The position numbers were made by a program, and so were the translations under genes. A DNA stretch of 64,000 nt from positions 930,001 to 994,000 of the forward strand of contig NZ_WJXB01000001.1 in assembly GCF_009664975.1 (NCBI RefSeq). Reading direction: 5' to 3'. The DNA is from Paenibacillus monticola. Its GTDB lineage: Bacteria > Bacillota > Bacilli > Paenibacillales > Paenibacillaceae. Position 1 is the first letter of the stretch. Every line of letters starts with the position of its first letter. The notes under the pieces were generated by a model. That model had not been told where the DNA came from, made no database searches, and worked only from the letters and a program-made list of their open reading frames with translations. Of this stretch, positions 36,390 to 46,117 are shown piece after piece.

Positions 36390-39300
36390 ATGTGGAGAGT
36401 TGTCAATAAATGCGCCCTACTGTCTTTAATTTGGTTGTTTTTTATTTTTGCAACTGGTCTTGGTGTAAACATTACGCATGTATACGCAATATCTAGCGGT
36501 ACCGGTGACGGCACCTACGACTTTGGCGGGGTATTAGGCAGTACAGATAGTAATGGTGCAGGTTTCAGGAAATTAGGTGATAAATGGGGGGTGAGCAATG
36601 CAATAGATGTTAGCGGGACGCAACTTTATTCTACGAATTCAGTTCTTGGAGGTTCTGCAACTACTGTAATAAAAGCTGAAGGTGGGACGGTAAATAGGCA
36701 ATTCACCTTTAAGGATTTGGGGATTAGTTCGTATAATTCTTCACGTACTCTTGAAGTATTTGACGTTGTTCTAAAAGATTCCAGTGGCGCTCAAATTGGA
36801 TCAGTGAAATCTCTTACCAGCAGCCCCTATCTACTTACAACTGCGATTACTCAAATAAGTACTTTGCTGAACTCAGGGGTTCCATTCAACATTGATAATG
36901 TTGCCTCAATTACAATCACATCTAAGTATTCTACGAGTGCACAGACCGACCTAAATTTCGAGAATATTACGGTTTCTAATATCGGAGTTAATGATACGAT
37001 AGCGCCGGTGCTAAGCGCAACCAGTAGCAGTGCAATAACACATACGACAGCGACGCTGAACTTCACCTCGGATGAAGCCGGAACCTACTACTATATGGTG
37101 TATGCAGCAGGGGACGCCGCGCCAAATGCGGTCACCGTTGCAGCCCAGGGAAGTGCTGTTGCAAAAGGTACCGCATCAGCCGTGGCCGCAATGAACACCG
37201 CTATCGCAACGGGATTAACTGCTTTGACCGACTATAAGGCGTATGTGATTGTCAAAGACGCGGCGGGCAATACCTCCGCCGTGCAGGCAATCCCGTTCAC
37301 CACAAGCGCAGTGCCGGATGTAACAGCGCCGGTGCTAAGCGCATCCAGTGCCAGTGCAATAACACATACGACAGCGACGTTGAACTTCACCTCGGATGAA
37401 GCCGGAACCTACTACTATCTGGTGTATGCAGCAGGGGACGTCGCGCCAAATGCGGTCACCGTTGCAGCCCAGGGAAGTGCTGTTGCAAAAGGTACCGCAT
37501 CAGCCGTGGCCGCAATGAACACCGCTATCGCAACGGGATTAACTGCTTTGACCGACTATAAGGCGTATGTGATTGTCAAAGACGCGGCGGGCAATACCTC
37601 CGCCGTGCAGGCAATCCCGTTCACCACAAGCGCAGTGCCGGATGTAACAGCGCCGGTGCTAAGCGCATCCAGTGCCAGTGCAATAACACATACGACAGCG
37701 ACGTTGAACTTCACCTCGGATGAAGCCGGAACCTACTACTATCTGGTGTATGCAGCAGGGGACGTCGCGCCAAATGCGGTCACCGTTGCAGCTCAGGGAA
37801 GTGCTGTTGCGAAAGGAACCGCATCAGCCGTGGCCGCAGCAAACACAGCTAACGCAACGGGCTTAACCGCCTTAACTGACTATAAGGCGTATGTCATGGT
37901 CAAAGACGCGGCGGGCAATACCTCCACCGTGCAGGCAATCCCGTTCACCACAAGTGCTGCGCCAGATATAACGGCGCCCGTGCTAAGCGCAGCCAGTAGC
38001 AGTGCAATAACACATACGACGGCGATGCTAAACTTCACCTCGGATGAAGCCGGAATCTACTACTATCTGGTGTATGCAGCCGAGGACGCCGCGCCAAATG
38101 CGGTTACCGTTGCAGCTCAGGGAAGTGCTGCTGCGAAAGGAACCGCATCAGCCGTGGCCGCAGCAAACACAGCTAACGCAACGGGCTTAACCGCCTTAAC
38201 TGACTATAAGGCGTATGTGATGGTCAAAGACGCGGCGGGCAATACCTCCGCCGTGCAGGCAATCCCGTTCACCACAAGTGCTGCGCCAGATATAACGGCG
38301 CCCGTGCTAAGCGCAGCCAGTAGCAGTGCAATAACACATACGACGGCGATGCTAAACTTCACCTCGGATGAAGCCGGAATCTACTACTATCTGGTGTATG
38401 CAGCCGAGGACGCCGCGCCAAATGCGGTTACCGTTGCAGCTCAGGGAAGTGCTGCTGCGAAAGGAACCGCATCAGCCGTGGCCGCAGCAAACACAGCTAA
38501 CGCAACGGGCTTAACCGCCTTAACTGACTATAAGGCGTATGTGATGGTCAAAGACGCGGCGGGCAATACCTCCGCCGTGCAGGCAATCCCGTTCACCACA
38601 AGTGCTGCGCCAGATATAACGGCGCCCGTGCTAAGCGCAGCCAGTAGCAGTGCAATAACACATACGGCGGCGACGCTAAACTTCACCTCGGATGAAGCCG
38701 GAACCTACTACTATATGGTGTATGCAGCAGGGGACGCCGCGCCAAATGCGTTCACCGTTGCAGCTCAGGGAACGGCTGTTGCGAAAGGAACCGCATCAGC
38801 CGTGGCCGCAGCGAACACAGCTAACGCAACGGGCTTAACCGCCTTGACCGACTATAAGGCGTATGCGATTGTGAAAGACGCGGCGGGCAATACCTCCACC
38901 GTGCAGGCAATCCCATTCACCACGAGCGCAGCGCCGGATGTAACGGCGCCGGTAGCAAGTGTAACTTCCGCCGTAATTCCTAATACGACAGATGTAACAA
39001 CTGCGCAAAGTACAGAAGCAGGCACACTGTATCTTGTACTTGACGGTGCAAATATTACAACAGTGAGTGCAGCTGAGGATGCGGTAATGAGAGGCATAGC
39101 AAAAAAAACATCAGGCGTATCGGCAAATACAGCAACGTCAATAAGTACAGTGGGGTTAGTGAACGGAACGTACAGAGTGATTTCGGCAGATGCAGCAGGC
39201 AATATATCTGCGAAGTCTACCAATACAATTACAATCGTTACGTCCATCGTCCTTCCACCAACGGATGTGATCGCCATAGCAGGGAATGAACAAGCCACCA

Positions 39301-40826
39301 TTATTTTTAATCTTCCTGTTGGCGATGGAGCGAGCACCATTACCGCTTATGAGGTTACCTCTTCACCGGGAAATATTACGGTAATGGGAACGTCAAGCCC
39401 GATTACGGTAATGGGGCTTTCAAATGGAACAGCCTATACATTTACGGTGAAAGCTATAAATAATACAGGAGGTAGCGCAGTTTCGGCAGTTTCCAACACG
39501 GTAACACCGAGATCAACATCCACCACTACCACCACTACCACCAATAACAGCAGTACACCAACGCCAGCTGGAAATTCAACAATCGGTCAAGTGTTGGTCA
39601 ATGGCAAACTTGAAAATTTCAGCACGGAAATAACGACCAAAGTGAAGGAGCAAACAGTCACTACGGTTTCCATTGATTCGAAGAAGCTGGAGGACGAGCT
39701 TGGGGCAGAAAGTCAGGCAGTGATTACGATTATGATAAATAATAATTCTGATGTCGCAATTGCAGAACTTGATGGCCAGTTGGTCAAGAACATGGAACAA
39801 AAGCAGGCTGTTTTTGAAATTAAAACGCTGGATGCCACCTATACCTTGCCTGCTAAGCAAATAAATATTACTGCAATTCTGGAACAACTGGGTAAGGGAG
39901 CACAGCTTCAGGATATCAAGATACAGATAGAGATTTCTAAACCGAACACGGATACGATGGCGGCTGTGAACACCATGGCAGCTAAAGAGAAAGTAACGGT
40001 TGTTGCTTCGCCGCTCAACTTTGGAGTGAAAGCCATTTTCGGGGAAACAACGATTGATGTATCTAAGTTCAACGCTTACGTAGAGAGAAAGATGGTAATC
40101 CCGGATAATGTGGACCCGGGTAAAATCACAACAGCAGTTGTTCTTGATCCAGACGGAACTGTACGTCATGTGCCGACCAAAGTCATTAAAATAGACGGTA
40201 AATATTTTGTTGAAGTGAACAGCTTAACGAACAGTACGTATGTTATCATATGGCACCCTTTGGAATTTGAAGATGTCGCGCAGCACTGGGCGAAGGATGT
40301 AGTGAACGATATGGGATCACGGATGGTCATTAGTGGCAGCGGTGTTGACAGATTCGACCCTAATCAAGAAATTACGCGAGCGGAGTTTGCAGCCATTCTC
40401 GTTCGAGGATTAGGACTGAAACTGGCGAATAGTTCAAGTTCATTTGCGGATGTGAAGTCAGTAGATTGGTACAGTGGAGCAATTCAAACCGCCTATGAAT
40501 ATAATCTGATCAGCGGATTTGAAGATGGTACTTTCCGTCCGATGGACAAAATCACGCGGGAGCAAGCAATGACAATCGTTGCGAAAGCAATGGGAATAAC
40601 GGGTATTGGAGTAAGTCTTCAGACCAAAGAAGCAGAAGAACTGCTGAGTCCATTCGTAGATGCGAGCATTGCATCGGAGTGGGCAAAGAACAGTATAGCC
40701 GACTGCTTGCAAGCAGGAATCGTTGCAGGTAGAAACAATACACACCTTGCCCCCAAAGCTCACATTTTAAAGGCGGAGGCCGCAACCATCGTGCAGAGAC
40801 TTTTGCAAGAGTCCGAACTAATTTAA
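36390..40826 (+). CDS. SLH-domain surface protein with six near-identical Ig-like repeats
   Basis: 1478 residues from ATG 36390, which has TTGGAGG; the ATG 30 bases earlier has none. Signal peptide to about VYA (residue 34). Residues 35-200 are a unique beta-rich domain (FDVVLKDSSGAQIGSVKSL). Residues 203-850 hold six 108-residue repeats (pattern APVLSA.S.SAITHTTATLN ... DAAGNTSAVQAIPFTTSA) plus a diverged seventh. A fibronectin-III-like domain (955-1040), a Thr/Asn/Ser linker, a further beta region and three SLH repeats (1293-1478) follow. It is a cell-wall-anchored stalk-like protein. Adhesion, carbohydrate contact or S-layer function are all possible; no catalytic motif is seen. Confidence 0.88.
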   Translation: MWRVVNKCALLSLIWLFFIFATGLGVNITHVYAISSGTGDGTYDFGGVLGSTDSNGAGFRKLGDKWGVSNAIDVSGTQLYSTNSVLGGSATTVIKAEGGTVNRQFTFKDLGISSYNSSRTLEVFDVVLKDSSGAQIGSVKSLTSSPYLLTTAITQISTLLNSGVPFNIDNVASITITSKYSTSAQTDLNFENITVSNIGVNDTIAPVLSATSSSAITHTTATLNFTSDEAGTYYYMVYAAGDAAPNAVTVAAQGSAVAKGTASAVAAMNTAIATGLTALTDYKAYVIVKDAAGNTSAVQAIPFTTSAVPDVTAPVLSASSASAITHTTATLNFTSDEAGTYYYLVYAAGDVAPNAVTVAAQGSAVAKGTASAVAAMNTAIATGLTALTDYKAYVIVKDAAGNTSAVQAIPFTTSAVPDVTAPVLSASSASAITHTTATLNFTSDEAGTYYYLVYAAGDVAPNAVTVAAQGSAVAKGTASAVAAANTANATGLTALTDYKAYVMVKDAAGNTSTVQAIPFTTSAAPDITAPVLSAASSSAITHTTAMLNFTSDEAGIYYYLVYAAEDAAPNAVTVAAQGSAAAKGTASAVAAANTANATGLTALTDYKAYVMVKDAAGNTSAVQAIPFTTSAAPDITAPVLSAASSSAITHTTAMLNFTSDEAGIYYYLVYAAEDAAPNAVTVAAQGSAAAKGTASAVAAANTANATGLTALTDYKAYVMVKDAAGNTSAVQAIPFTTSAAPDITAPVLSAASSSAITHTAATLNFTSDEAGTYYYMVYAAGDAAPNAFTVAAQGTAVAKGTASAVAAANTANATGLTALTDYKAYAIVKDAAGNTSTVQAIPFTTSAAPDVTAPVASVTSAVIPNTTDVTTAQSTEAGTLYLVLDGANITTVSAAEDAVMRGIAKKTSGVSANTATSISTVGLVNGTYRVISADAAGNISAKSTNTITIVTSIVLPPTDVIAIAGNEQATIIFNLPVGDGASTITAYEVTSSPGNITVMGTSSPITVMGLSNGTAYTFTVKAINNTGGSAVSAVSNTVTPRSTSTTTTTTTNNSSTPTPAGNSTIGQVLVNGKLENFSTEITTKVKEQTVTTVSIDSKKLEDELGAESQAVITIMINNNSDVAIAELDGQLVKNMEQKQAVFEIKTLDATYTLPAKQINITAILEQLGKGAQLQDIKIQIEISKPNTDTMAAVNTMAAKEKVTVVASPLNFGVKAIFGETTIDVSKFNAYVERKMVIPDNVDPGKITTAVVLDPDGTVRHVPTKVIKIDGKYFVEVNSLTNSTYVIIWHPLEFEDVAQHWAKDVVNDMGSRMVISGSGVDRFDPNQEITRAEFAAILVRGLGLKLANSSSSFADVKSVDWYSGAIQTAYEYNLISGFEDGTFRPMDKITREQAMTIVAKAMGITGIGVSLQTKEAEELLSPFVDASIASEWAKNSIADCLQAGIVAGRNNTHLAPKAHILKAEAATIVQRLLQESELI
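37002..38945 (+). repeat. Six tandem 324-bp repeats inside the SLH protein gene
   Basis: Units start at 37002, 37326, 37650, 37974, 38298 and 38622, marked by GCGCC(G/C)GTGCTAAGCGCA. The spacing is exactly 324 bases (108 codons). Units 4 and 5 look identical over their whole length by eye; units 2 and 3 share a long identical first part. A diverged unit follows at 38946. The pattern indicates recent unequal recombination. Confidence 0.95.
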
Positions 40827-40899
40827 TATATCGGTATTACTTCCAGGGTTATTCGACATGGGTGCATGAGTTTTATAAGGTGAAGCGGTGAAAATGAAC

Positions 40900-40929
40900 A
40901 AAGCAGCATGCCAATTGGCATGCTGCTTT
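40900..40929. terminator. Bidirectional terminator
   Basis: AAAGCAGCATGCCAA and TTGGCATGCTGCTTT form a perfect 30-base palindrome between two convergent genes, A-rich on one side and T-rich on the other. Confidence 0.85.
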
Positions 40930-40969
40930 AGGGTTCGATGACCTTCAGATATTTACTGAAGCTGGTGGG

Positions 40970-41260
40970 TTATTCCGTTGGCGGCAACTGAGCAAGAGTA
41001 AACTTCTTTTTATCCAATTCTTTGGATAACTCACGTTGAAGTTGGTTGAACTTTTTAATGTCCTCTTTTAATTTGCTGATACGACTCATTTTACTGCTTA
41101 AATCACTCGGGGAAGAGCTTAGTTTACAGTCTTTTTCTATTTGGCGTATTTTAAGTAGAGCTTTGTCTGTTTTTTTCTTTTGTTCCAACATTTTCGCTTC
41201 AAGATCAGCGATTTCTTGATTTAACCGGCCTAAGACAGATTTAGTGAAACTAATAGCCAT
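40970..41260 (-). CDS. Small coiled-coil protein, unknown function
   Basis: 96 residues, almost entirely charged helix with heptad-like spacing (LNQEIADLEAKMLEQKKKTD, ISKLKEDIKKFNQLQRELSK). No membrane segment. ATG at 41260 is preceded by AGAGGTG at seven bases; a GTG three codons earlier overlaps that site and is unlikely. I recognise no family. It diverges from the SLH gene at 41452. A structural or partner-binding coiled coil is all that can be said. Confidence 0.7.
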   Translation of the reverse strand: MAISFTKSVLGRLNQEIADLEAKMLEQKKKTDKALLKIRQIEKDCKLSSSPSDLSSKMSRISKLKEDIKKFNQLQRELSKELDKKKFTLAQLPPTE

Positions 41261-41379
41261 TTTGGACACCTCTTACTTCTACTTATATTGTATAGCTCAG
41301 ATATTATTCTACTACATGCCTTTCTTTTATGCGAGAAATGGGCGTTATTTCGGACTGGACACAGGCTTTTGTAGAAGTT

Positions 41380-41400
41380 TGTCATTTTGCCGTCATTGGC
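41380..41400 (+). promoter_or_regulatory. Shared promoter-proximal motif, copy 1
   Basis: TGTCATTTTGC followed by CGTCATTGGC: two GTCAT half-sites 11 bases apart, ending 51 bases before the SLH gene start. Nineteen of 21 bases recur before the CheY-like gene at a nearly equal distance from its start. Operator or alternative-sigma promoter; the protein that reads it is unknown. Confidence 0.6.
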
Positions 41401-41451
41401 CTACTGTAGAGTTATTTTTGTGGACAAGCAAAAATATTTAGGAGGCATACC

Positions 41452-44355
41452 ATGACAAACAAGCTAATCAAGAAGTTAGTATCTACTATGATCATTTCGT
41501 GCCTGCTTTTTTCATCGTTCGGTGTAGCGTTTGGCGCATCGAAAACGGAGGCATCGGATATTAAGGGATATTGGGCGGAAGCTCAAATTTCTGCATGGAT
41601 GGATAAAGGACTTATTAAAGGGTATGAAGATGGAAGTTTTAAACCGGGAAACCAAATTACTCGAGCAGAATTTATGGCTTTGATTAATCGGTCTTTTGGA
41701 TTCACAGAACAGGCAGTGATTTCGTTTAGCGATGTATCATCAGGAAACTGGGCATATCACGAAGTTGCCATAGCCTTAAAAGCAGGTTATATAACGGGTT
41801 ATGCAGATGGCACAGTGGGTGCAAGCAAACCCATTAGCAGACAAGAGGCAGCAGTGATCGTGGATCGTCTTCTGGGACTTTCTGATACTGTGAGCACAGC
41901 GAGTGCTTTTAACGACTCAAACACCATTGCCTTATGGGCTAAAAAATCCGTGGATGCTGCGGTGACTAAAGGAATTCTGAAAGGCTATGCAGAAGACAAT
42001 AGCTTCAAACCTAGCCAATCTATTACACGTGCAGAAGCGGTAGTAACCTTGGACCGTGCGGTTGGGGCAAAAGTTACAGCATACAACACAGCAGGTACTT
42101 ACGGCCCTGTTACAGGGAGCGAAACCATTAACGGCGATGTTGCTATAAATGTAGCTGGCGTCACCTTACAAAACATGGTGATCAACGGCAAACTCTTATT
42201 CGCAGCTGGAATTGGCAGCGGAGATGCATCTTTAGATAACGTGACTGTAAAGGGCGACACTACTGTAAATGGCGGGGGCGTCAACAGTCTTCATTTTAAA
42301 AATTCTATATTGTCAAAAGTTATCATTAAGTCTGCTACAGGACCTGTGCGTGTAGTTGCAGAGGGTTCCACAACGGTTGCTCAAGTTGATGTATCATCAC
42401 CTGCAGTAATTCAAGAAGACGGTACAACAGGGAGGGGCTTCGGCGATATAACCCTGAATAAAGATCTGCCGGCTGGATCCAATGTAGCCTTAAAAGGTAC
42501 ATTCGACAACGTGGTTATTCTTGGGGATAATGCGATTCTAGAGCTGCCTGAGGGCACAACGATTAGTAAGCTCACATCAGATACAGACACAACAGTAACT
42601 GGAAAAGGAACGATCACTACTGCAGAACTAGGCCAAAACTCAAAAACAACTTTTGAAACAAAACCTACTACCGTAACAATCGTTGGAGCCGCTACTCCTA
42701 CACCAGCTCCAACCTCAGTGGCAATAACAGCTCCGGTCACTGTGCCAACAGCAACACCTGTGCCAACAGCAACTCCTGTACCCACAGCACCTCCAACTAC
42801 CGAGCCACCAGCTCCTATAGTGCAAATGGGAACCGTTACGGGATCTGTTTACAGTATTTCGCAGGCGGAGCGAATCATTGGTGTTACCATTAGTGTGTAC
42901 TCTGGTATTCAGAATAGCGGTTCTTTAATTAGTACCGTAGAATCAGGGAGTAACGGTATGTATTCTATAGCTAATGTCCCTGTTGGAGATTTTTATCTGA
43001 AGTTTGAAAAAGAAGGATATATGGATTTAACCATTACTCCAGCTAATCATACTGTTAGTGAAAATACTACAACGGAAGTTTCGATTACTTATTTGTACCA
43101 TAATATCGTGAGTGGACATGTACAAGACACTAGTGGGAACCCCATAGTGAATCTTAAAGTGTATTTATTCGATAATCATTCCAATAACCCCGAGTATGAG
43201 GTTAATACAAATACTGCAGCTGACGGCTCCTTTTATTTCTACGATGTTCCAGCTATTAATTCAATAAGTGTCTATATCGGGCAAAATGATTTTCTATTGT
43301 CTGATGTTGAATCAGAGATTGGTATCGTTCCGGCAAGCGGAGCGAAAGTTATTGCACCGTTTGTACTTACTAGTCAAGACAGTAGATTAAGCGCCTTGGC
43401 ATTAAGTGGAATCACCTTCAGTCCAACCTTTACTGCAGATCAATATGTTTACACAGCAAGTGTTCCATTTAACGTGGACAGCACAACCGTATCAGCAACA
43501 ACGCAACATGTGAAAGGAAGCATTGGTGAGGGGGATCTGGGAATTAAAGCTCTCGATGAAGGAAGTAATAATATTCAAGTCTATGTAACTCCAGAAAGTG
43601 GAGAATATTATGATAGCTATACGGTTTCTGTTTATAGAGAAACAGAAGCACAAGCCAATGCTATTGCGACAATTGAAGCCTATGATGGTGAAGATATAAA
43701 CTTTGTAGATGTTCTAAACACAGCCACTGGTTTAGATACAGCTATAAATGCTAACTTTTATGTTTATTCGAATGCTGTGCTGACTGCTGACGATGGAGCA
43801 TTAGATACGTCGGGTAAAATTGCTGCCTTTGTAGCGAGTATAAACAATAAAGCAGATAAAAGACTAAGTGCCTTGAATTTAAGCGGTATAACCTTAGTCC
43901 CCATTTTTTCTCCAGATCTACATTCTTACACAGCAAGCGTTCCATTTAGTGTAACAAGCACGACAGTAACCGCAACAACGATGAATCCTAAAGCGAGCAT
44001 TCATTTGAATTATGAATTGGGGATTAAGGACCTCGCAGAAGGAAATAATGAGGTTCAAGTTTACGTAAACCCGGAAAATGGAGGGTATTATGATATCTAC
44101 ACGGTTCATGTTTATAGAGAAACAGAAGCACAAGCCAATGCTATTGCGACGATTGAAGCCTATGATGGTGAGGATATAAACTTTGTAGATACTATTAACA
44201 TAGCTACAGGATTAAATACAGCAACGAATGAGAATTTTGGGGCATATATGAATGCTATTGTGGGCGCAGCAAACGGTGAATTGAATACATCAGGTAAAAT
44301 TGCCGCTTTGGTTGCTAAAATAAATGACAACCCGATAGGTAACATTCCTTTGTAA
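41452..44355 (+). CDS. SLH-domain surface protein with beta-solenoid and duplicated C-terminal modules
   Basis: 967 residues. Signal peptide ends near AFGA (residue 30). Three SLH repeats come first, residues 38-205 (KGYWAEAQISAWMDKGLIKG, KPGNQITRAEFMALINRSFG). A repetitive beta-solenoid-like segment follows (INGDVAINVAGVTLQNMVIN, DNVTVKGDTTVNGGG), then a Pro/Thr/Ala linker near residue 420. Two carboxypeptidase-regulatory-like folds (YSIANVPVGDFYLKFEKEGY; FYFYDVPAINSISVYI) and two copies of a cadherin-like plus helical module (LSALALSGITFSP; AQANAIATIEAYDGEDINFV) end the protein. ATG follows TAGGAGG. Non-enzymatic cell-wall protein; function unknown. Confidence 0.88.
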   Translation: MTNKLIKKLVSTMIISCLLFSSFGVAFGASKTEASDIKGYWAEAQISAWMDKGLIKGYEDGSFKPGNQITRAEFMALINRSFGFTEQAVISFSDVSSGNWAYHEVAIALKAGYITGYADGTVGASKPISRQEAAVIVDRLLGLSDTVSTASAFNDSNTIALWAKKSVDAAVTKGILKGYAEDNSFKPSQSITRAEAVVTLDRAVGAKVTAYNTAGTYGPVTGSETINGDVAINVAGVTLQNMVINGKLLFAAGIGSGDASLDNVTVKGDTTVNGGGVNSLHFKNSILSKVIIKSATGPVRVVAEGSTTVAQVDVSSPAVIQEDGTTGRGFGDITLNKDLPAGSNVALKGTFDNVVILGDNAILELPEGTTISKLTSDTDTTVTGKGTITTAELGQNSKTTFETKPTTVTIVGAATPTPAPTSVAITAPVTVPTATPVPTATPVPTAPPTTEPPAPIVQMGTVTGSVYSISQAERIIGVTISVYSGIQNSGSLISTVESGSNGMYSIANVPVGDFYLKFEKEGYMDLTITPANHTVSENTTTEVSITYLYHNIVSGHVQDTSGNPIVNLKVYLFDNHSNNPEYEVNTNTAADGSFYFYDVPAINSISVYIGQNDFLLSDVESEIGIVPASGAKVIAPFVLTSQDSRLSALALSGITFSPTFTADQYVYTASVPFNVDSTTVSATTQHVKGSIGEGDLGIKALDEGSNNIQVYVTPESGEYYDSYTVSVYRETEAQANAIATIEAYDGEDINFVDVLNTATGLDTAINANFYVYSNAVLTADDGALDTSGKIAAFVASINNKADKRLSALNLSGITLVPIFSPDLHSYTASVPFSVTSTTVTATTMNPKASIHLNYELGIKDLAEGNNEVQVYVNPENGGYYDIYTVHVYRETEAQANAIATIEAYDGEDINFVDTINIATGLNTATNENFGAYMNAIVGAANGELNTSGKIAALVAKINDNPIGNIPL

Positions 44356-44371
44356 CTCGTCAGAGTCAGAG

Positions 44372-44411
44372 AAATGCCTTTTAGGTAGATTTATCTAAAA
44401 GGCATTTTTTT
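44372..44411 (+). terminator. Terminator of the SLH gene
   Basis: AAATGCCTTTTAG pairs with CTAAAAGGCATTT and runs into TTTTTTT. Confidence 0.9.
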
Positions 44412-44443
44412 GTTTAATTTTTTTCAAAATAAGGGAACTTTTC

Positions 44444-44464
44444 TGTCATTTTGCTATCATTGGC
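44444..44464 (+). promoter_or_regulatory. Shared promoter-proximal motif, copy 2
   Basis: TGTCATTTTGC followed by TATCATTGGC, ending 48 bases before the CheY-like gene; differs from copy 1 at two positions. TATACT a few bases downstream could be a -10 element. Confidence 0.6.
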
Positions 44465-44512
44465 GTAGGTTATACTTAGCTTATTCTTCGGGTACGAGAG
44501 GAGGCGTGTAGG

Positions 44513-44878
44513 TTGAGGGTCGTTATTATTGATGACGAGAAGGCTATGCATGTAATTATGCACCGAATGCTCGCTAAGTTAAATGAGATCGAAATCGTAG
44601 GAAGCTTCCAGGAGACCACAGCTGCTTTTTCGTATTTGCTGAATCATGATGTGGATTTGGTATTTGTGGACATTGGTATGCCCAGAGAGAATGGTCTTGA
44701 GTTTGCTGAACGATTAAGAGCAAGCGGGAGGCAATTGAGGCTTGTATTTGTGACATCCTATAAAGAATATGCAGCGGATGCGTTTGATGTACATGCCTAT
44801 GACTATATCGTGAAACCTGTTATGCAAGATAGACTTCACAAAACGATTCAAAGAGCACTTGCGGAACAGAGGTCTTAA
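44513..44878 (+). CDS. Stand-alone CheY-like response regulator
   Basis: 121 residues, a receiver domain only. Acidic pocket IIDDEKAMH, phospho-acceptor Asp53 in LVFVDIGMPRENGLEF, switch Thr in FVTSYKEYAADAF and Lys in DYIVKPVMQDRL. The KEYAADAFDVHAYDYIVKP segment is typical of LytTR-class receivers, but the LytTR DNA-binding domain is absent and the stop is clean. TTG start with GAGAGGAGG nine bases upstream. No kinase is adjacent. The shared upstream motif suggests co-regulation with the SLH protein. Confidence 0.85.
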   Translation: MRVVIIDDEKAMHVIMHRMLAKLNEIEIVGSFQETTAAFSYLLNHDVDLVFVDIGMPRENGLEFAERLRASGRQLRLVFVTSYKEYAADAFDVHAYDYIVKPVMQDRLHKTIQRALAEQRS

Positions 44879-44950
44879 GCCTTGTCGCTAATGAGATAGA
44901 ATTAATTACTACTATTTATCCTGGTAAACCAAGTAAAGGTAATATAAGAA

Positions 44951-44986
44951 AAGCCAACTTGCCTTCTGATTAAGGTAAGTTGGTTT
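44951..44986 (+). terminator. Terminator of the CheY-like gene
   Basis: AAGCCAACTTGCCTT pairs with AAGGTAAGTTGGTTT (G-U pairs allowed) around CTGATT, before a weakly U-rich tail. Confidence 0.7.
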
Positions 44987-45084
44987 CATCAAATCATAAT
45001 GAATCTTTCAAATTGCCGAGCATCGACTTGATACATACTCTGTTGTATAGTTTACTATGAAAGTAAAGAAACGGAGAAAATCGG

Positions 45085-45684
45085 ATGAATAATACAACAC
45101 CTCGCACGGATCCTCGGATACTGCGCACGCGTCAATTGATTAAAGATGCCGTTATTGAATTGCTTCAGGAAATGGATATCGAGAAGATTTCAGTAAACCG
45201 ACTGGCGGAACGAGCCACCATCAACCGTGTAACTTTTTATCTGCATTATCGAGACATTCCGGATATGCTGGAAAAGATGGCGGATGAGATGGTTCAGGAC
45301 ATACGTCAGGTAATGAACAGAAACCCGCTGAATCTAAATTCGACAGATGAAGAAGATTTGCTGATTCTGGTGAGAATGCTTGAGCATATTCAGGAACATG
45401 CGGAATTTTACAAGGTTATTCTCACATCGCAACAAAGTACAGTCTTCAGGGATCGTCTGCTAAGTGTGATTACGGAAATGATCTCCACACGTTTGGAGAG
45501 AGGGGAAAGCGACTCCAATATTTCAACAGAAAATATTCAAAAAGACATTACTATATGGTACGGCTCTTCAGCTTTGATTGGTACGATCATTGCCTGGCTT
45601 CGTAAGGACATGCCGTATACACCGCTTTTTCTTGCCCGACAAATTGCTTTACTTCGGTCTCAATATAAAGATGAAAATATGTAA
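45085..45684 (+). CDS. TetR-family transcriptional regulator
   Basis: 199 residues. N-terminal helix-turn-helix KISVNRLAERATINRVTFYLHYRDIPDML after the usual RTRQLIKDAVIELLQEMDIE. The C-terminal ligand/dimer domain (FYKVILTSQQSTVFRDRL, LIGTIIAWLRKDMPYTP) is of the TetR_C type found with DhaS-like regulators. ATG follows ACGGAG. A small palindrome GTATAGTTTACTATG at 45045-45059 could be its operator. Target genes unknown. Confidence 0.9.
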   Translation: MNNTTPRTDPRILRTRQLIKDAVIELLQEMDIEKISVNRLAERATINRVTFYLHYRDIPDMLEKMADEMVQDIRQVMNRNPLNLNSTDEEDLLILVRMLEHIQEHAEFYKVILTSQQSTVFRDRLLSVITEMISTRLERGESDSNISTENIQKDITIWYGSSALIGTIIAWLRKDMPYTPLFLARQIALLRSQYKDENM

Positions 45685-45728
45685 AAGGATATTCCAAAGC
45701 CTGTTAACGGCTGAGGGATATCCTTTTT
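45683..45728 (+). terminator. Terminator of the TetR gene
   Basis: AAAAGGATATTCC pairs with GGGATATCCTTTT, with a small inner AGCC/GGCT stem, then TTTGC. It overlaps the stop codon. Confidence 0.85.
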
Positions 45729-45878
45729 GCTGCCCAATACCTAAATAGAAATAAAATACATTCCATTTCCAAAATTTTGTATAATTATAGTAGCATTGGA
45801 CTTTGTTCTTCTGATGGTGGTATTCCATTAAGGTGTTTAGCGCGGCTTCTAAATCTGGTTATCGAGGGTTGAAATGAG

Positions 45879-46043
45879 ATGAATAAAATATTGTGGAACT
45901 TAATTTTTTTCATAATTAACTTTGTAGTAGCTTATCTCATCTACAATGAATCAAGCTTTGTTAAACCTTTATTGGCAACTGTTACTTTAACGATTTTGCT
46001 TAATGTTGCAGATTTAATTAAGAGCAGAATAAAGAAAAGGTGA
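45879..46043 (+). CDS. Tiny two-segment membrane protein
   Basis: 54 residues: MNKILWNLIFFIINFVVAYL as the first membrane segment, a short YNESSFVKP loop, a second segment LLATVTLTILLNVADLI and a basic tail KSRIKKR. GAGGG lies ten bases before the ATG. Composition and the positive-inside tail fit a real small membrane protein. Family unknown. It precedes the CueP-like gene by about 75 bases and may be co-transcribed with it. Confidence 0.65.
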   Translation: MNKILWNLIFFIINFVVAYLIYNESSFVKPLLATVTLTILLNVADLIKSRIKKR

Positions 46044-46117
46044 AATCAATCGCACTGTCCTTAACCGTACCAGCTGGATTATAATAGGTACATATGAGAT
46101 TAGGGGATGAATACAAG

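Noticed and set aside
37002..38945. Regular repeats considered as a CRISPR array or non-coding satellite
   Set aside because: The 324-base units are contiguous, without spacers, and keep one reading frame with conserved Ig-like protein sequence.
40458..40785. Antisense frames over the end of the repeat-containing SLH gene
   Set aside because: Opposite to clear SLH repeats, without start signals.
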